The notes under the pieces are model-generated. The model was not told where the DNA came from and made no database searches. It saw nothing but the letters and a program-made list of their open reading frames with translations. Positions 7,212-16,710 of a stretch of DNA of 30,454 bases are shown here, piece after piece. The DNA lies in the NCBI GenBank assembly GCA_041674625.1, contig JBAYVI010000023.1, forward strand, positions 1-30,454, written 5' to 3'. The position numbers and the translations under genes are program-made. Position 1 is the stretch's first letter. Every line of letters begins with the position of its first letter. The DNA comes from BRH-c32 sp041674625. GTDB lineage: Bacteria > Bacteroidota > Ignavibacteria > Ignavibacteriales > Melioribacteraceae.

Positions 7212-8744
7212 ATGTCAGTCCCAAATAAATCCATAATTAAACCGACAATACAGCTTACTACATTTTCGATACTAGGTTTTGCAATTAATTTATTAAGTCA
7301 AATTGTTGTAGCAAATTATTTTGGTTCTAGTATAGAACGAGATTCATTCTTTCTTGCTACTGGGATTTCAGCATTCATTACCTTTGTTTTTGTTGGTTCC
7401 TTCGGAAATGTGTTTTTGCCCCGACTAATAAGTATTACTGAAGATAATCAAAAGACTGAATTTATTTTATCATCATTTATCATAGTCTTTACTTTATCGC
7501 TAATTATTGTGATAATATTAATTGCATTTATTGCCCCAATTGTTGATATTATTGCGATCGACTATGGTATATCACATAAAAGATTAACACAAAATCTTCT
7601 AATATTATTATCACCATCAATTCTATTCAATACATTAGCAAATATGCTTAATTCATTATATTATGAAAAGCATAGGTTTATGAAACCCGCTATTGTTTTA
7701 CCAATAGTAGCATTTGTAAACTTGTTTGCGTTGTTTGCACTCTTCCCATTTTGGGGGATATTTAGTTTATCTTTCGGCGCATTAATTTCTTCAATCGTAA
7801 GTGTCGTTTTATTGGCTCCAATATTTTATAAAAAAAATTTTTTCTCAATGAAAAAATTTTCTTTATTTAATGAGCATACAAATAAATATTTAAATATTGT
7901 TTGGCCCTTGTTATTGTTAGGTTTAATATCAAGAATGAGTACCATCTTAGAGCGGATGTTTGCAACTAGTCTTGAAGTTGGTAGTGTCTCTTATTTAGGT
8001 TATGCTAACCAAATATCATTAATCGTGGGGACTATTGCCATATCTGGAATTGGTACAAGTATCTATCCGAGACTTGCAAATTTATGGAGTAATAATAATC
8101 TGGTTGAATTGACAAATCAATTTAGGAATATCTCAAGATTTTTTTTCATAATTATGATTCCTATTTTTATAGTAATATTATTTTTAGGCAATGATGTTAT
8201 TAAAATACTTTTTGAAAGGGGTGAATTTAATCATATCACCACTGTTGCAGTTAGTAAAACATTAATTTGGTACATGTTTGCTATGATTATTAGGGCAGAA
8301 TTAAGTTTTACAACGAAAATATTTTTTATATCTGGAAAAACTGGTATACTCTCAATTATATCCACATTAGAGCTAATTATATTTGTTGGTATTGCATATT
8401 TTTTAAGAGTACAGTTTTCATACTTAGGAATAGCTATTAGTTGGTTTATATCCAATTTATTTAATTATTTTGCTTCGCTTTATTATATTAAAAGTAAAAT
8501 CCTAAATATACAAATTGGTGAACTTTTTTATGACTTATTAAAAATTATCATCGTAACATTCGTGAGCTATGGAATAACTTTTCTGTTATTAAATAATTTA
8601 AATATAGAGAGTACTCTCCTAAAAGTCACTTGCACTGGTATGTTATTTGTACTTATTTATATAATAATTGGAAATTTAGTAGATATTAATGAGATTAAGT
8701 ATATTTCAAATAAATTTATAAATAAAGCATCAAGGTATTTCTAA
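7212..8744 (+). CDS. MurJ/Wzx-like polysaccharide lipid flippase
   Basis: A 510-residue integral membrane protein with about 12-14 hydrophobic helices across its whole length, in the MOP (multidrug/oligosaccharide-lipid/polysaccharide) superfamily. Features resembling MurJ/MviN include TISIF-like opening helices (here IQLTTFSILGFAINLLSQ), FVGSFGNVFLPRL near 58-70 where MurJ has its AxxxVFxPxF-like loop, and FERGEFN near residue 335, a well-conserved MurJ motif. In this context it most likely flips undecaprenyl-linked repeat units, the role usually played by Wzx; a MurJ-like protein in glycan loci is common. Being in the polysaccharide locus rather than in a cell-wall cluster argues against it being the essential lipid II flippase. 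Preceded by a 90-base AT-rich gap without an obvious terminator. Confidence 0.8.
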   Translation: MSVPNKSIIKPTIQLTTFSILGFAINLLSQIVVANYFGSSIERDSFFLATGISAFITFVFVGSFGNVFLPRLISITEDNQKTEFILSSFIIVFTLSLIIVIILIAFIAPIVDIIAIDYGISHKRLTQNLLILLSPSILFNTLANMLNSLYYEKHRFMKPAIVLPIVAFVNLFALFALFPFWGIFSLSFGALISSIVSVVLLAPIFYKKNFFSMKKFSLFNEHTNKYLNIVWPLLLLGLISRMSTILERMFATSLEVGSVSYLGYANQISLIVGTIAISGIGTSIYPRLANLWSNNNLVELTNQFRNISRFFFIIMIPIFIVILFLGNDVIKILFERGEFNHITTVAVSKTLIWYMFAMIIRAELSFTTKIFFISGKTGILSIISTLELIIFVGIAYFLRVQFSYLGIAISWFISNLFNYFASLYYIKSKILNIQIGELFYDLLKIIIVTFVSYGITFLLLNNLNIESTLLKVTCTGMLFVLIYIIIGNLVDINEIKYISNKFINKASRYF

Positions 8745-8762
8745 TTAACATCTAAGGTAAAA

Positions 8763-9872
8763 ATGGAATATGATTATTTAATAGTTGGGGCAGGATTATA
8801 TGGTTCTGTCTTTGCGCAAGAAGCTCATAAACAAGGCAAGAAATGTTTGGTTATTGATAAACGAAATCACATTGGTGGAAATATTTATACAGAAAAAATT
8901 GCAGATATCAATGTACATAAATATGGTGCACATATTTTTCACACAAGTAATAAGTATATTTGGGATTACGTAAACTCTTTTGTTAGCTTTAATCGTTTTA
9001 CAAATTCACCAGTTGCTAATTTTAAAGGTGATTTATACAATTTACCTTTTAACATGAATACTTTTTACAAACTTTGGGGTGTTAAAACACCCGAAGAAGC
9101 ATTTGAGAAAATAGAGGAACAAAGGATAATAAGTAAATATATTAAAGATCCTAAAAATCTTGAAGAACAAGCGTTATTGTTAGTTGGAAGAGACATATAT
9201 GAAAAATTAATTAAAGGATACACAGAAAAACAATGGGGACGTCCAGCAACAGAAATTCCTGCATTTATTATTCGAAGACTTCCTTTGAGATTTACTTTTG
9301 ATAATAATTATTTTAATGATATTTATCAAGGTATACCTATCGGGGGTTATACTAAATTATCGTTAAAATTGCTTGAGGGAATAGAAGTGCGAACGAATAT
9401 CGACTATTTTCAAGATAAAACTTCATTAGATTTACTCGCTAATAAAATAGTATATACTGGAAAAATAGACGAATACTTCGATTATTGTTTTGGGAAACTA
9501 GAATATAGAAGTCTACACTTTGAAAGTGAATTATTGGATATAAAAAATTATCAAGGAAATGCTGTTGTTAATTACACCGATAAAGAAATCCCTTTTACCC
9601 GTATAATTGAACACAAACATTTTGAGTTTGGTACCCAAGATAAAACATATATTACTCGTGAGTTTCCACATGAATTCTCAAAAGACCAAGAAGCGTATTA
9701 TCCAATAAATGATTCGAAAAACCAAACTCTTTTGGATAAATACAAAAATCTTGCAACTACAAAAATTAATGTTATTTTTGGTGGAAGACTTGCAGAGTAT
9801 AAATATTATGATATGCATCAGGTAATAGAGAGTTCATTAAATACAGTTAAAAATGAATTGGAGATTGAATGA
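8763..9872 (+). CDS. glf: UDP-galactopyranose mutase
   Basis: A 369-residue flavoenzyme converting UDP-galactopyranose to UDP-galactofuranose in the cytoplasm. The FAD-binding GAGLYGS motif is at residues 9-15, followed by DKRNHIGGNIYTE and the family signature HKYGAHIFHT. GYTEKQWGRPATEIPAFIIR and GRLAEYKYYDMHQVI near the C terminus contain the conserved aromatic and arginine residues that bind substrate and flavin. Length is normal. Its stop overlaps the start of the next gene in ATGA, so the mutase and a GT2 enzyme are translationally coupled, as expected for a galactofuranosyltransferase that uses the product. This predicts galactofuranose in the glycan. Confidence 0.95.
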   Translation: MEYDYLIVGAGLYGSVFAQEAHKQGKKCLVIDKRNHIGGNIYTEKIADINVHKYGAHIFHTSNKYIWDYVNSFVSFNRFTNSPVANFKGDLYNLPFNMNTFYKLWGVKTPEEAFEKIEEQRIISKYIKDPKNLEEQALLLVGRDIYEKLIKGYTEKQWGRPATEIPAFIIRRLPLRFTFDNNYFNDIYQGIPIGGYTKLSLKLLEGIEVRTNIDYFQDKTSLDLLANKIVYTGKIDEYFDYCFGKLEYRSLHFESELLDIKNYQGNAVVNYTDKEIPFTRIIEHKHFEFGTQDKTYITREFPHEFSKDQEAYYPINDSKNQTLLDKYKNLATTKINVIFGGRLAEYKYYDMHQVIESSLNTVKNELEIE

Positions 9873-10834
9873 ATGATTCAATAGCCGCTGTGGTGGTGAC
9901 TTATAACAGAAAAGAACTTCTTCTAAAATGTTTAGATGCAATTCGTAGCCAAACACTTAAAGTTGATTCCATTTTCATTGTTGACAATTGTTCTAATGAT
10001 GGAACTCAAGATTTGTTATGTGAAAAACAGTATATTCCTAAGACTATTAAAAATGGAAAGGAGAAGAATCAATATTTAGAATATGCAATTTCAAGTTTAG
10101 TCAAACCTTATGAAAATATTAAAATAAATTATATTAGTAAATATGAAAATGATGGAGGAGCTGGTGGTTTTTATGAGGGGATGAGGTTGGCCTATTTGTC
10201 TGATTATACTTGGCTCTGGTTGATGGATGATGATGGTTTACCAGATAACGAACAAGTTAAAGAATTATATAATTATTCCACAAAGAATCAAATTAAATAT
10301 GCAAATGCTCTAGTAATCAACAATACAAATCATGAAATGCTGGCTTTTAAACTTAAAGGATATGTAGATGTTAAATCTATTAAAGAAATAAATTTGATTA
10401 AAAATTATATCACTCCTTTTAATGGAACTTTTATACATCGTGATGTTCCAAAAAAAATTGGATTTATTAAAAAAGAAATGTTTATCTGGGGTGATGAAAA
10501 TGAATATACTTTGAGAGCAATTAAAAATAAAATATCCATTGCAACTATAATTAAAGCAAAACATTACCATCCTGAAGCAAAAACCATAACCAAGAAAATA
10601 ATACCAGGAATATTCCCGTACGAAATAGAGATAAAACCATCAACAAGAATGTGTGTGTTTATTCGGAATCGTGCATTTATATTAAGTAATTATTATAGCT
10701 TAAAACAAAAAAGGAATAACTTTATTAAATATTTTCTTTACTATATTTTTAGACTGAAATTTATCTCCCTATTTAAGTTTATTTCCTGTTTCAGAGATGG
10801 GTCAAATAACAATTTTACAAGAAAAATTATTTAG
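9869..10834 (+). CDS. GT2 glycosyltransferase, probable galactofuranosyltransferase
   Basis: A 321-residue GT-A fold enzyme. The N terminus AAVVVTYNRKELLLKCLDAI and DNCSNDGTQDLL form the nucleotide-binding half; NDGGAGGFYEGMRLA (about 91-105) and WLWLMDDDGLPD (about 112-123) supply the DDD metal site; ITPFNGTFIHRDVPKKIG and FIWGDENEYTLRA (WGDxxE) follow the pattern of GlfT-like enzymes. The last about 60 residues are basic with some hydrophobic stretch, perhaps membrane association. Its ATG overlaps the glf stop (ATGA), which strongly suggests use of UDP-galactofuranose. The acceptor is unknown. Confidence 0.82.
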   Translation: MNDSIAAVVVTYNRKELLLKCLDAIRSQTLKVDSIFIVDNCSNDGTQDLLCEKQYIPKTIKNGKEKNQYLEYAISSLVKPYENIKINYISKYENDGGAGGFYEGMRLAYLSDYTWLWLMDDDGLPDNEQVKELYNYSTKNQIKYANALVINNTNHEMLAFKLKGYVDVKSIKEINLIKNYITPFNGTFIHRDVPKKIGFIKKEMFIWGDENEYTLRAIKNKISIATIIKAKHYHPEAKTITKKIIPGIFPYEIEIKPSTRMCVFIRNRAFILSNYYSLKQKRNNFIKYFLYYIFRLKFISLFKFISCFRDGSNNNFTRKII

Positions 10835-10838
10835 TAAT

Positions 10839-11903
10839 ATGAAAAAAATACTATTTATTCATCCGGGACAATTTGGGACTCAAACAAGTACTTATAATTA
10901 TTGCTTGTTATTAAAAGAGAAATATAAAATAAACTATATAGGTATTGATGAAGGGTTAGCAAATAGAAACATTAAAGGAATAAAATATATTCATATACCT
11001 CAAGCTACAAACGGCTGTTTAATGAGATTAAATTTTTTCAAAGCGATTTATAGGGAAGTGCATATGAACAGTTATGATTTTGTTCTTGTTAATTATTTCA
11101 TTTTCTGTTCTATCATTAGATTGTTTATCAAAAGGAAAATAGTTGTAGAAATACGATCTGGTTATATTTTCTCTTCATTTTTAAAAAGATTTTTCTATAA
11201 TATGTTTTTATTTATAGAAGTTAAGTTTTTCAAAAATATTACTACGATCTCACAGGGGATAGTGAAATATTTGAATTTACCAGCTCGAACTTCTATAATC
11301 CCTTTGGGGTCACCAAAATTCGCTTATTCCAAAAAAGATTTTAAAGAATTAAAGTTCTTGTATGTTGGAACATTTCATGAGAGGAATATTACTACTACCA
11401 TAAAAGCTTTTGCTCAATGGTATTTTGAAAATATTAATCGTTTAAATGTGAGTTATACAATAATAGGTCATGGGTCTAAAACTGAAGTAGAAAAAATTAA
11501 AAATATGATAAAAGAGCTTAAAATAGACAAGATTGTTTCGTATAAAGGGGAAATTCGCGAACCAAAAATTGCAGAATATTTCAATAGTCATAATGTTGGT
11601 GTTTCATACATACCAATAAAAAAATATTTTGAGAATCAACCACCATTTAAAACATTTGAATATTTACTTAGCGGTATGCCTGTTTTAGCCACGGCAACAA
11701 ATGAAAATATAAAAGTAATTAATGATGCAAACGGAGTTATTATCGGAGATACGGTTGAGGATTTCTACAATGGATTAATTAAAATATATACAAACATTAA
11801 CACTTATAGTTCTGAAAAAATTCAAAAACAATCTCAAAAATATAGTTGGGACTATATTGTGACATTTAATCTTATTCCATATATTGAAAGAGTTTCATGT
11901 TAA
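10839..11903 (+). CDS. GT4-like glycosyltransferase
   Basis: A GT-B fold enzyme of 355 residues from ATG 10839, chosen because it begins MKKILFIHPGQFG right at the first Rossmann strand and is 4 bases after the previous stop. An upstream in-frame ATG at 10797 would add 14 residues and overlap the previous gene by 38 bases. The C-terminal half has the donor domain: LKFLYVGTFHERN, YTIIGHGSKTEVEKI, VSYKGEIREPKIAEYFN, and PPFKTFEYLLSGMPVLA. The first acidic residue of the usual E-x7-E is not evident, only the second Glu remains. It probably adds one sugar to the lipid-linked repeat unit. Its last 7 bases overlap the polymerase gene. Confidence 0.75.
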   Translation: MKKILFIHPGQFGTQTSTYNYCLLLKEKYKINYIGIDEGLANRNIKGIKYIHIPQATNGCLMRLNFFKAIYREVHMNSYDFVLVNYFIFCSIIRLFIKRKIVVEIRSGYIFSSFLKRFFYNMFLFIEVKFFKNITTISQGIVKYLNLPARTSIIPLGSPKFAYSKKDFKELKFLYVGTFHERNITTTIKAFAQWYFENINRLNVSYTIIGHGSKTEVEKIKNMIKELKIDKIVSYKGEIREPKIAEYFNSHNVGVSYIPIKKYFENQPPFKTFEYLLSGMPVLATATNENIKVINDANGVIIGDTVEDFYNGLIKIYTNINTYSSEKIQKQSQKYSWDYIVTFNLIPYIERVSC

Positions 11904-13174
11904 AAGGGGCTAATAATTCATGGATAATATATAGTTTTATTATTACAACTATAGTAGTTTTTATCTCGGAGAATCTAGAAATAACTGGGGTTATATCATT
12001 TTTTTCGGGCTTCAGACACGTTGTGATCTTGTTCGTATTTTTTATTAATTGGTTTTTGTTTGGAGGAAGAATTAGTTTCCCAATAAGATATAAATCTATT
12101 ATACTTGCTATTTTTATATTTATTTTTTTTGCCTATCTTGTTACGCAAGCAACATTGATAAACTATGTCTTAGGTATAGGCTTTACTTTCCTTTTCTCAG
12201 CGATGTTTATACTTGGTATTAACACAAAAACAAGTGAGATAGATATTTTAAAAATATTCGATAAGTTATTAGTTGTAATCATAATTATGTCTATATTTCC
12301 AATAATACAAGTAATATTTGCTCAAACAACAATGAGATTGGTGTTTGGTATCTTTAGAGAAGTAGGCGCATTTGCTTCAACTATGAATATTGGTGCGATC
12401 ATTGCTCTTTCACTTTATATAATTACAGCAAAAAAAAAATATTTATATATTGCGTTTTTTTTTAGTTTTGGTATAATGATGACTATAATAAAAAAGACAA
12501 TTATTAGTAATGTGTTTGTCTGGTTCTTTTTTATTTTTAATTTTACAAGTTTGAATATGAGAAGGAGACTTTTACTTTTTTATTCTGTATTGTTAATGGT
12601 TATGTTTTTCGTATATGAGGCTGATTTTGTAAATAACATTGCTAATAATTATTTTTATTTAGAGAGATCAGGTGTTGAAGGACATGTCAGGACAGGAATG
12701 TATATCGCTGGTTTTCAGATAGCTGTTGACTATTTCCCCTTTGGGTCCGGATTGGGAACATTTGCTAGTTTGTCAAGTATTGTAGGGGGATATAGTAGTC
12801 TTTATTTTTCATATGGTGTTTCAAATATCGGTTCAAATTCAGCGTCAGCTGTCGCAGCGGGTCATCATACACTCTTAGATACATTTTGGCCTCACATTCT
12901 TGGAGAACTGGGTTTTATTGGAACCGTATTATTTTTGTATTTGTGGTTTTTCCCAATTAAATTAGCTTTAACTGGATTATCAAAAATAAATTCATCACTT
13001 ATTAAAGGATTTTCGTTTTATATAATATTAATTATTATAGTGATGACATGGGAAGGATTTTCGTTATATACTCCAGAAATACCATCATTTATATTATTAC
13101 ATTCTGGGCTTAGTGGTTTATGTTATTATCATCTTCGCAAAAATCTCTATTCCACTTTAACAAATTCTTTATGA
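11897..13174 (+). CDS. Wzy-like O-antigen/polysaccharide polymerase
   Basis: A 425-residue polytopic membrane protein with roughly 10-12 hydrophobic segments. Residues about 255-315 form a large, glycine- and serine-rich extramembrane region (ERSGVEGHVRTGMYIAGFQI, FPFGSGLGTFASLSS, AAGHHTLLDTFWPHILGELG), which matches the pattern of the long periplasmic loop of the Wzy/WaaL family, where conserved Arg and His residues act on undecaprenyl-linked substrate. Position among glycosyltransferases favours the polymerase role over ligase. It overlaps the preceding gene by 7 bases. Sequence of such proteins diverges quickly; the assignment rests on topology, the HTLLD-type loop and context. Confidence 0.7.
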   Translation: MLKGANNSWIIYSFIITTIVVFISENLEITGVISFFSGFRHVVILFVFFINWFLFGGRISFPIRYKSIILAIFIFIFFAYLVTQATLINYVLGIGFTFLFSAMFILGINTKTSEIDILKIFDKLLVVIIIMSIFPIIQVIFAQTTMRLVFGIFREVGAFASTMNIGAIIALSLYIITAKKKYLYIAFFFSFGIMMTIIKKTIISNVFVWFFFIFNFTSLNMRRRLLLFYSVLLMVMFFVYEADFVNNIANNYFYLERSGVEGHVRTGMYIAGFQIAVDYFPFGSGLGTFASLSSIVGGYSSLYFSYGVSNIGSNSASAVAAGHHTLLDTFWPHILGELGFIGTVLFLYLWFFPIKLALTGLSKINSSLIKGFSFYIILIIIVMTWEGFSLYTPEIPSFILLHSGLSGLCYYHLRKNLYSTLTNSL

Positions 13175-13207
13175 TAAGATAATTTTTATTATATCTAAGC
13201 TATAATT

Positions 13208-14503
13208 ATGAAAAAATTAAATATATTGATTGTTGCTCACGAATTTTCTCCATCACAGGGCTCGGAATGTGCTGTGGGTTGGAACCTGGTAAATAATTTA
13301 TGTAAATATCATAATATCACAGTATTATTTGCGGAAACAAATCAATTCAATACTTCTGAATACGAAGGAGATATATATCAGCATACGTTATTTCATGGTG
13401 AGATAAATGGTTTAACTCTAATTCCTGTCCCCCAACCAATAATTACAAAGTTATATGTTAAGATTAATACATTAATTAAATCTGATAATTCAGCAATTGG
13501 CTTTGCCCCACTTTATTATGCAGGATATAAACATTGGCAAAAAGAAGTATTCAATATTGTGTCACGATTAATAAAATCAGAGAAATTTGATTTAGTTCAT
13601 CAGCTAACATCAATTTCATTTCGTGAGCCGGGTTATCTTTGGAAACTTGGCATTCCTTATGTCTGGGGTCCGTGTAGCGGTCTAGTTAGAATGCCATCAT
13701 CCTTTTACAGGAGTTTAAAAATAAGCGAGATTTCTTTTGAACTAATAAGGCGTCTAGTAAATTTTATACAGTCCAAATTTTCTTTGCGTATTAGAAAAGC
13801 AATTCAAAAGGCCTCAATGATATACTCAGTTACTATTGATGATTATAATTATTTTACTTCTAAAGCAAAATGCGATGTTAAAATAATGCTCGATGTTGGA
13901 GGTTATGGGAATTCATTTAATAAAAGTAGTATCAAATCAAATAATAAGGCACTCAAAATACTATGGGTAGGAAGGTTAGTCTATACGAAAGCACTAGATA
14001 TCCTGCTAAATTCTTTGAGTTTAGAGCCAAAACTCAAAAACAAAGTAGAACTATCTATTATTGGTGATGGGCCGCTAAGAAAACAATACGAAAAATTAGC
14101 AAATAAATTGAATCTGAACAACATTATTTGGCTTGGGGATGTTGCTCATGAAAATGTATTTGAATTTATGCAGAATTCTGATGTACTAATACACACAAGT
14201 ATAAAAGAAGCCACTTCAGCAGTAATATTGGAATCATTAACCTACGGCCTACCAGTTATTTGTCATGATGCATTTGGAATGGCTACAGCTATCAATGAAA
14301 AATGCGGGATCAAAATCCCTTTATCTTCTCCACAAACAAGTATTAATGGCTTTTCTGATGCAATACAAAAATTAGTCAATAACAGAAGTTTGCTATCTGC
14401 ACTTAGTAATGGCGCAAAAATAAGATCACAAGAATTAAGTTGGGAAAATATGGCTAAAAGAATAAGTTGTGACTATGTAGATATTGCTAATACATTAAAT
14501 TAA
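13208..14503 (+). CDS. GT4 glycosyltransferase
   Basis: A 431-residue GT-B enzyme. The N-terminal acceptor domain opens NILIVAHEFSPSQGSECAVG, with the glycine-rich loop typical of GT4 enzymes, and contains LVHQLTSISFREPGYLWKLG (about 131-150) and WGPCSG. The C-terminal donor domain has ALKILWVGRLVYTKALDILL, LSIIGDGPLRKQYEKLA, IIWLGDVAHENVFEFMQ and the nucleotide-sugar site KEATSAVILESLTYGLPVIC with an intact E-x7-E. It likely adds one sugar of the repeat unit on the cytoplasmic face. Donor and acceptor cannot be deduced. It is preceded by a 33-base gap and followed one base after its stop by the next transferase frame. Confidence 0.85.
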   Translation: MKKLNILIVAHEFSPSQGSECAVGWNLVNNLCKYHNITVLFAETNQFNTSEYEGDIYQHTLFHGEINGLTLIPVPQPIITKLYVKINTLIKSDNSAIGFAPLYYAGYKHWQKEVFNIVSRLIKSEKFDLVHQLTSISFREPGYLWKLGIPYVWGPCSGLVRMPSSFYRSLKISEISFELIRRLVNFIQSKFSLRIRKAIQKASMIYSVTIDDYNYFTSKAKCDVKIMLDVGGYGNSFNKSSIKSNNKALKILWVGRLVYTKALDILLNSLSLEPKLKNKVELSIIGDGPLRKQYEKLANKLNLNNIIWLGDVAHENVFEFMQNSDVLIHTSIKEATSAVILESLTYGLPVICHDAFGMATAINEKCGIKIPLSSPQTSINGFSDAIQKLVNNRSLLSALSNGAKIRSQELSWENMAKRISCDYVDIANTLN

Positions 14504-14513
14504 GTTGGATAAC

Positions 14514-15755
14514 ATGAATATTCTAATGGTAAATTGGTCTTGGTACCCTAGTGGAGGTGATTGGTCTTATATTGAAAGTGTTTGTAATTTATACGAGTCA
14601 ATGGGTCATAAGATTGTACCATTTTCAGTAATGAATGAAAAAAATTTTAATACTCCATTTAGCAAATATTTTATTAAAAATATTAATTATAAAAAATTTT
14701 ATAAAAATTTCTCATATACATCCGCATTTCAAACGTTTGGAAAATCTATTTATTCTGTAGAGGCAAAAAAAAAATTACGCTTACTACTGAGCGAAAACAA
14801 AATAGATATTGCACAATTAAATAATATATCAAGTTATCAGACCCCAAGCATAATACCCGTCCTTAAAAAGGCAAATATTCCTATTGTTTGGCGTATTTTA
14901 GACTACAGATTAATTTGCCCAAATTCTACTTTTTTGTCAAATGGTAAGATTTGTGAAGCTTGTCATAAACATAAGTATTATAATGCTATCTCTCAAAAAT
15001 GTAAAAAAGGCTCTATTTTTGCAAGTACTCTTTTCGCAATTGAAAGCTCTATCTATTATCTATTACGATATTATGATCAAGTTGATTTATTCCTTTTTCA
15101 AAGTGAGTTTTCACGAGATATGTTTGTCAAATTCGGATATGATAAAAAAAGGACACATATAATTGAAAATAGTTATGAATATTCCAATATCCAACCGAAG
15201 TACAATGGCGATAATTACATTTTGTACTTTGGTCGACTTTCAAAGGAAAAGGGTATTCTTACGCTACTTAATACCATGAAAATGTTGCCAGATATAAAAT
15301 TGATAATAGTAGGAGATGGTCCAGATTATGAAAGCTATAAAAATTATACGAATGAAAACTCATTGGACAATGTAACTTTTACTGGACCTAAATGGGGGGA
15401 GGATTTGGATCCAATTATTAAAAATTGTGAATTTGTAGTTGTGCCTTCGGAATGGTATGAACCTAGCCCATATGTTGCGCTTCAAGCATTTGCTAATGGA
15501 AAACCTATTGTTGCCTCAAACATTGGGGGCTTAAAGGATTTAATATTAGACAATAAAAATGGTATGTTTTTTGAAGCAGGAAATTCAGTTGACTTTTCAG
15601 TAAAAATTAGGACACTATTTGAAGATAAGAAATCAATAGAAAGAATGGGAATTAATGCGCGTGAAATCTTGGAAATAAAAAATAATTCCAATCGGTATTA
15701 TGCCGATACAATGCGAGTTTTTACAAACCTTATTAACAAAAGGAAAATTTTATGA
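14514..15755 (+). CDS. GT4 glycosyltransferase with a four-cysteine insertion
   Basis: ATG 14514 is chosen because MNILMVNWSWYPSGGDW starts directly at the first strand; an in-frame TTG at 14505 would add three residues. The 413-residue protein has a GT4 donor domain: ILYFGRLSKEKGILTLL, IKLIIVGDGPDYESYK, VTFTGPKWGEDLDPII, EWYEPSPYVALQAFANGKPI. The second Glu of E-x7-E is Gln here. The acceptor half contains Cys135 (LICPNST), Cys147 and Cys150 (KICEACHK), and Cys163 (SQKC), the CP...CxxC...C pattern seen in one GT4 subgroup and suggestive of a structural zinc. The gene overlaps the following epimerase gene as ATGA. Specific sugar unknown. Confidence 0.82.
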   Translation: MNILMVNWSWYPSGGDWSYIESVCNLYESMGHKIVPFSVMNEKNFNTPFSKYFIKNINYKKFYKNFSYTSAFQTFGKSIYSVEAKKKLRLLLSENKIDIAQLNNISSYQTPSIIPVLKKANIPIVWRILDYRLICPNSTFLSNGKICEACHKHKYYNAISQKCKKGSIFASTLFAIESSIYYLLRYYDQVDLFLFQSEFSRDMFVKFGYDKKRTHIIENSYEYSNIQPKYNGDNYILYFGRLSKEKGILTLLNTMKMLPDIKLIIVGDGPDYESYKNYTNENSLDNVTFTGPKWGEDLDPIIKNCEFVVVPSEWYEPSPYVALQAFANGKPIVASNIGGLKDLILDNKNGMFFEAGNSVDFSVKIRTLFEDKKSIERMGINAREILEIKNNSNRYYADTMRVFTNLINKRKIL

Positions 15756-16663
15756 ATGCTTTGGTTATAGGAGGGAATGGGTTTATTGGCTCACATTTAA
15801 TCGATTATTTGTTATTAAAAGGGCATAAAGTTCGTGTATTTGACATTTCCCATGAACGTTATCGCAAGCCATTATTGAATGTGGATTATAGAATTTCGAA
15901 TCTAGATAATATTCCTGATTTATATGAAGCCCTATTGGGAGTCGATGTACTATTTCATTTAGCTAGCTTGTCAGTTCCAAGTACATCTAATATTGATACA
16001 GTATCAGATATCAATAAGAATCTTATCCCAACACTTAATATTCTAAACTTATCAATAAAATTAGGATTAAAACGGATTGTATATTTTTCTTCAGGTGGTG
16101 CTGTATATGGTATTCCTTCCACACCCCTAATAAAGGAAGACCATTCATTGAACCCAATATCATCCTATGGGATAGTCAAAGCAACAATCGAAAGATACTT
16201 ATTATTGTATCAAAAAATGTACGATTTGCAACTTCTTATATTAAGACCATCTAATCCTTTTGGCCCTCGTCAAGGACATTTTATTGCACAAGGTGTTATT
16301 TCTACATTTCTACGACAAATAAAGACAAATGAAAAGATTACGGTTTTTGGTGATGGTAATGCTCAAAAAGATTACATCTACATCAATGACTTAATCTGGT
16401 TAACTTACAATTTAATTATAAATAATCAGGTTGGTGTTTTTAATTTAGGGAGTGGAAAAGGTACTTCAATAAACCAAATAATAGACAAAATACGAAGTAT
16501 CACACGCAAAAATTTTGAAATTAATTATGTAGCAAAACAAATTTATGACGTGGATCATTTTGTATTAGATATTTCTAAGATTACGGAACTTTTTAGTGAC
16601 TTCCCTAAAACGGCTTTAATTGATGGAATCTCAGAAACATGGAATTGGATAAATCAAGAATAA
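15752..16663 (+). CDS. NAD-dependent nucleotide-sugar epimerase/dehydratase (extended SDR)
   Basis: A 303-residue GalE-like SDR. The Rossmann motif is VIGGNGFIGSHL (about 4-15), the catalytic Ser is in YFSSGGAVYG, and Tyr139 with Lys143 form the YxxxK pair (SSYGIVK). LRPSNPFGPRQGHFIAQGVI and GDGNAQKDYIYINDLIWLTY are typical of UDP-hexose 4-epimerases. It is shorter than GalE (about 335), as is usual for surface-polysaccharide versions. It may supply UDP-Gal for the glf mutase, which otherwise has no source within this window, but a different nucleotide sugar is equally possible. It overlaps the upstream transferase by four bases. Confidence 0.82.
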   Translation: MNALVIGGNGFIGSHLIDYLLLKGHKVRVFDISHERYRKPLLNVDYRISNLDNIPDLYEALLGVDVLFHLASLSVPSTSNIDTVSDINKNLIPTLNILNLSIKLGLKRIVYFSSGGAVYGIPSTPLIKEDHSLNPISSYGIVKATIERYLLLYQKMYDLQLLILRPSNPFGPRQGHFIAQGVISTFLRQIKTNEKITVFGDGNAQKDYIYINDLIWLTYNLIINNQVGVFNLGSGKGTSINQIIDKIRSITRKNFEINYVAKQIYDVDHFVLDISKITELFSDFPKTALIDGISETWNWINQE

Positions 16664-16710
16664 TATTTTTCCTAATTTATTGTTAAATAATGTAGATATA
16701 AAGGCAATGT

